Made by a program: the position numbers and the translations under genes. Under the pieces are notes generated by a model that was not told the DNA's origin, searched no databases, and saw nothing but the letters and a program-made list of their open reading frames with translations. Of a stretch of DNA of 64,000 bases, positions 62,891 to 64,000 are shown one piece after another. Numbering within the stretch: position 1 is the first letter of the stretch; every line of letters begins with the position of its first letter. The DNA comes from Ancylobacter radicis (GTDB lineage: Bacteria; Pseudomonadota; Alphaproteobacteria; Rhizobiales; Xanthobacteraceae), in the NCBI RefSeq assembly GCF_018449475.1, contig NZ_JAHCQH010000016.1:1-64000 (forward strand), written 5' to 3'.

Positions 62891-63658
62891 CTATGCGTGC
62901 TGATCGGCCGGAGTGACGATGGCGACGCCGGCCTCCAGGCATTGTGCGGCGAAGGCCTCGGGCGGGGCGCTGTCGGTCAGGACCGCATCGACCGCCGCCA
63001 GCGGGCAGACGGTGACGGAGGCCTCGCGGCCGAACTTGCTGTGATCGGCGATGACCCAGGTTTCCTCCGCCTGCGCCATGGCGGCGCGGGAAAACTCCGC
63101 CTCGAACAGATGAAAGTCGGCCAATTCGCCGGCCCGCGTGATCGCCCCGACCGAGAGCAGCGCGTAGCGCAGCTTGAACTGGCTGATGAAGGCGATGGCG
63201 GACGCGCCGAAGGCCGCCGCGTCCTCCCCGCCCAGTTCCCCGCCGGCCATGAAGACCCGGTTGCCGTTGCGCGAGGCGAGGCGATAGGCGATGTGCGCGG
63301 AATGGGTGACGATGGTGAGCCGCGAGCGGGCGGCAAGCGCGTCGGCGACATAGGCGGTGGTCGTGCCATTGTCGAGGAACAGGCTGTCGCCATCCTCGAC
63401 GCGGTCCTTCACCAGTTGCGCGATCCTGAGTTTGGCCTCCCGGTTCACCTGCATGCGGCGCTGGAACGGAGGTTCCTCGGCACGCTCCGGCAGCATGACG
63501 CCGCCATGGAACCGCAGCAGCGTGCCCTCCTCGATCAGCGGCTGGAGGTGGCGGCGGATGGTCTCGGTCGACACGCCAAGCCGCAGCGCGAGTTCCGTGA
63601 CGGAGCAGCTGCCGCTGGCGCGCACGGCCTGAAGAAGATCGCTTCGCCGCCTGGACAT
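62891..63658 (-). CDS. DeoR-family transcriptional regulator
   Basis: A 255-residue DeoR/GlpR-type regulator. The winged helix (SVTELALRLGVSTETIRRHLQPLIEEGTLLRFHGGVML) is followed by the sensor domain with LFLDNGTTTAYVADAL and YALLSVGAITRAGELADFH. ATG 63658 has GGAGGCTCA just upstream. It lies 96 bases before the flavoprotein gene on the same strand, so it probably controls that gene. Confidence 0.88.
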   Translation of the reverse strand: MSRRRSDLLQAVRASGSCSVTELALRLGVSTETIRRHLQPLIEEGTLLRFHGGVMLPERAEEPPFQRRMQVNREAKLRIAQLVKDRVEDGDSLFLDNGTTTAYVADALAARSRLTIVTHSAHIAYRLASRNGNRVFMAGGELGGEDAAAFGASAIAFISQFKLRYALLSVGAITRAGELADFHLFEAEFSRAAMAQAEETWVIADHSKFGREASVTVCPLAAVDAVLTDSAPPEAFAAQCLEAGVAIVTPADQHA

Positions 63659-64000
63659 TGAGCCTCCGTCGCACGGCCCCGATTTGGGGCGGTCAATTCC
63701 ACACAATCCCACATCCTTAGCAAGGATCGGCGGATCCTTGTGGGGCTCGGAGCGAAAAGTGAGGCCGGCTAAAGGCCTTCCCAGCCGGATCGTTGCCGGG
63801 TCGCTTCATGGCGAGAAAAAGCGTTTCTCTTGGAGAAATTTTGTTGACAGCCTCAAAGGGCGATGCAAGCATCTTGACGGTGAGTTTGCGGTGCCGCGTG
63901 GCTAGTTGCGGCAACGGGGTCTCACTTTTCCAGTGAAAATGCCATCCATCGCGCTGCAGGCCTCGGTGAACGAAGGTTTCCTCAGATATGACCGCTGCAT
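63659..64000. other. intergenic with promoter candidate, possible gene start at the edge
   Basis: This stretch has an inverted repeat, GAGAAA/TTTCTC (63813-63829), and TTGACA at 63844-63849 with AAGCAT 17 bases later, a moderate sigma-70-type promoter reading right. Two frames (ATG at 63939 and ATG at 63988, the latter after GAAGG) run off the window edge. One of them is probably the start of a rightward gene, but too little is seen to say what it encodes. Confidence 0.45.

Overview
This is a GC-rich chromosomal window with long rightward and leftward gene runs and no insertion sequences, phage genes or CRISPR array that I can see. Its first bases are the 3' end of a 5S rRNA gene, so a ribosomal RNA operon lies just left of the window. 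Gene content (Lrp-type dad operon, glutamate-synthase-like trio with a type III glutamine synthetase, TRAP acid-sugar operon, CHASE3 chemoreceptors, a Rhizobiales-style intergenic inverted repeat) suggests an alphaproteobacterium of the Hyphomicrobiales, possibly the Xanthobacteraceae. The taxonomic placement is an inference from memory of such genomes, not a search result.

Layout. 1-2.3 kb: rrn end and a chemoreceptor. 2.3-8.8 kb: fructose PTS operon (fruB-fruK-fruA, leftward) with a divergent LacI-type regulator and clear operator palindromes. 8.9-13.2 kb: a DeoR-type regulator and a secreted autotransporter whose passenger is an endonuclease/exonuclease/phosphatase domain. 13.8-16.4 kb: a small membrane protein coupled to a Tat-exported aldo/keto reductase, then a Tat-exported beta-carbonic anhydrase. 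16.7-24.4 kb: a leftward operon for L-idonate/gluconate-type acid sugars (GntR regulator, enolase-superfamily enzyme, gluconate 5-dehydrogenase, TRAP transporter, idonate dehydrogenase, gluconokinase). 24.6-34.7 kb: one giant glycine-rich autotransporter of about 3380 residues with a divergent, unrecognised winged-helix-like protein. 36.0-43.2 kb: a diffusible-signal-factor (DSF) type locus: a REC-PAS-GGDEF-EAL regulator translationally close to an RpfC-like hybrid kinase, a convergent RpfF-like synthase, and a divergent fatty-acid desaturase. 43.3-46.9 kb: a small HTH protein and the D-alanine catabolic genes (Lrp regulator, racemase, dehydrogenase). 47.0-51.4 kb: an mgsABC/gmaS-like (glxBCD/glnT-like) operon. 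51.5-55.2 kb: two tandem chemoreceptors whose signalling halves are nearly identical in DNA. 55.3-59.0 kb: a third autotransporter. 59.3-63.7 kb: a choline-kinase-like phosphotransferase, a dimethylglycine/sarcosine dehydrogenase-like flavoprotein and a DeoR regulator. The right edge may hold the start of another gene.

The most interesting system is the DSF-like locus. It combines a Xanthomonas-like synthase/sensor pair (RpfF/RpfC) with an output protein that is not the usual REC-HD-GYP RpfG but a REC-PAS-GGDEF-EAL protein with both c-di-GMP synthesis and degradation motifs intact. It sits beside a giant surface autotransporter, which suggests (inference) cell-density control of adhesion through c-di-GMP. 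Secondary points of interest are the giant repeat protein itself, the secreted nuclease autotransporter, gene-conversion-like identity between two chemoreceptors, and a perfect 24-bp palindrome abutting the start codon of the GntR regulator.
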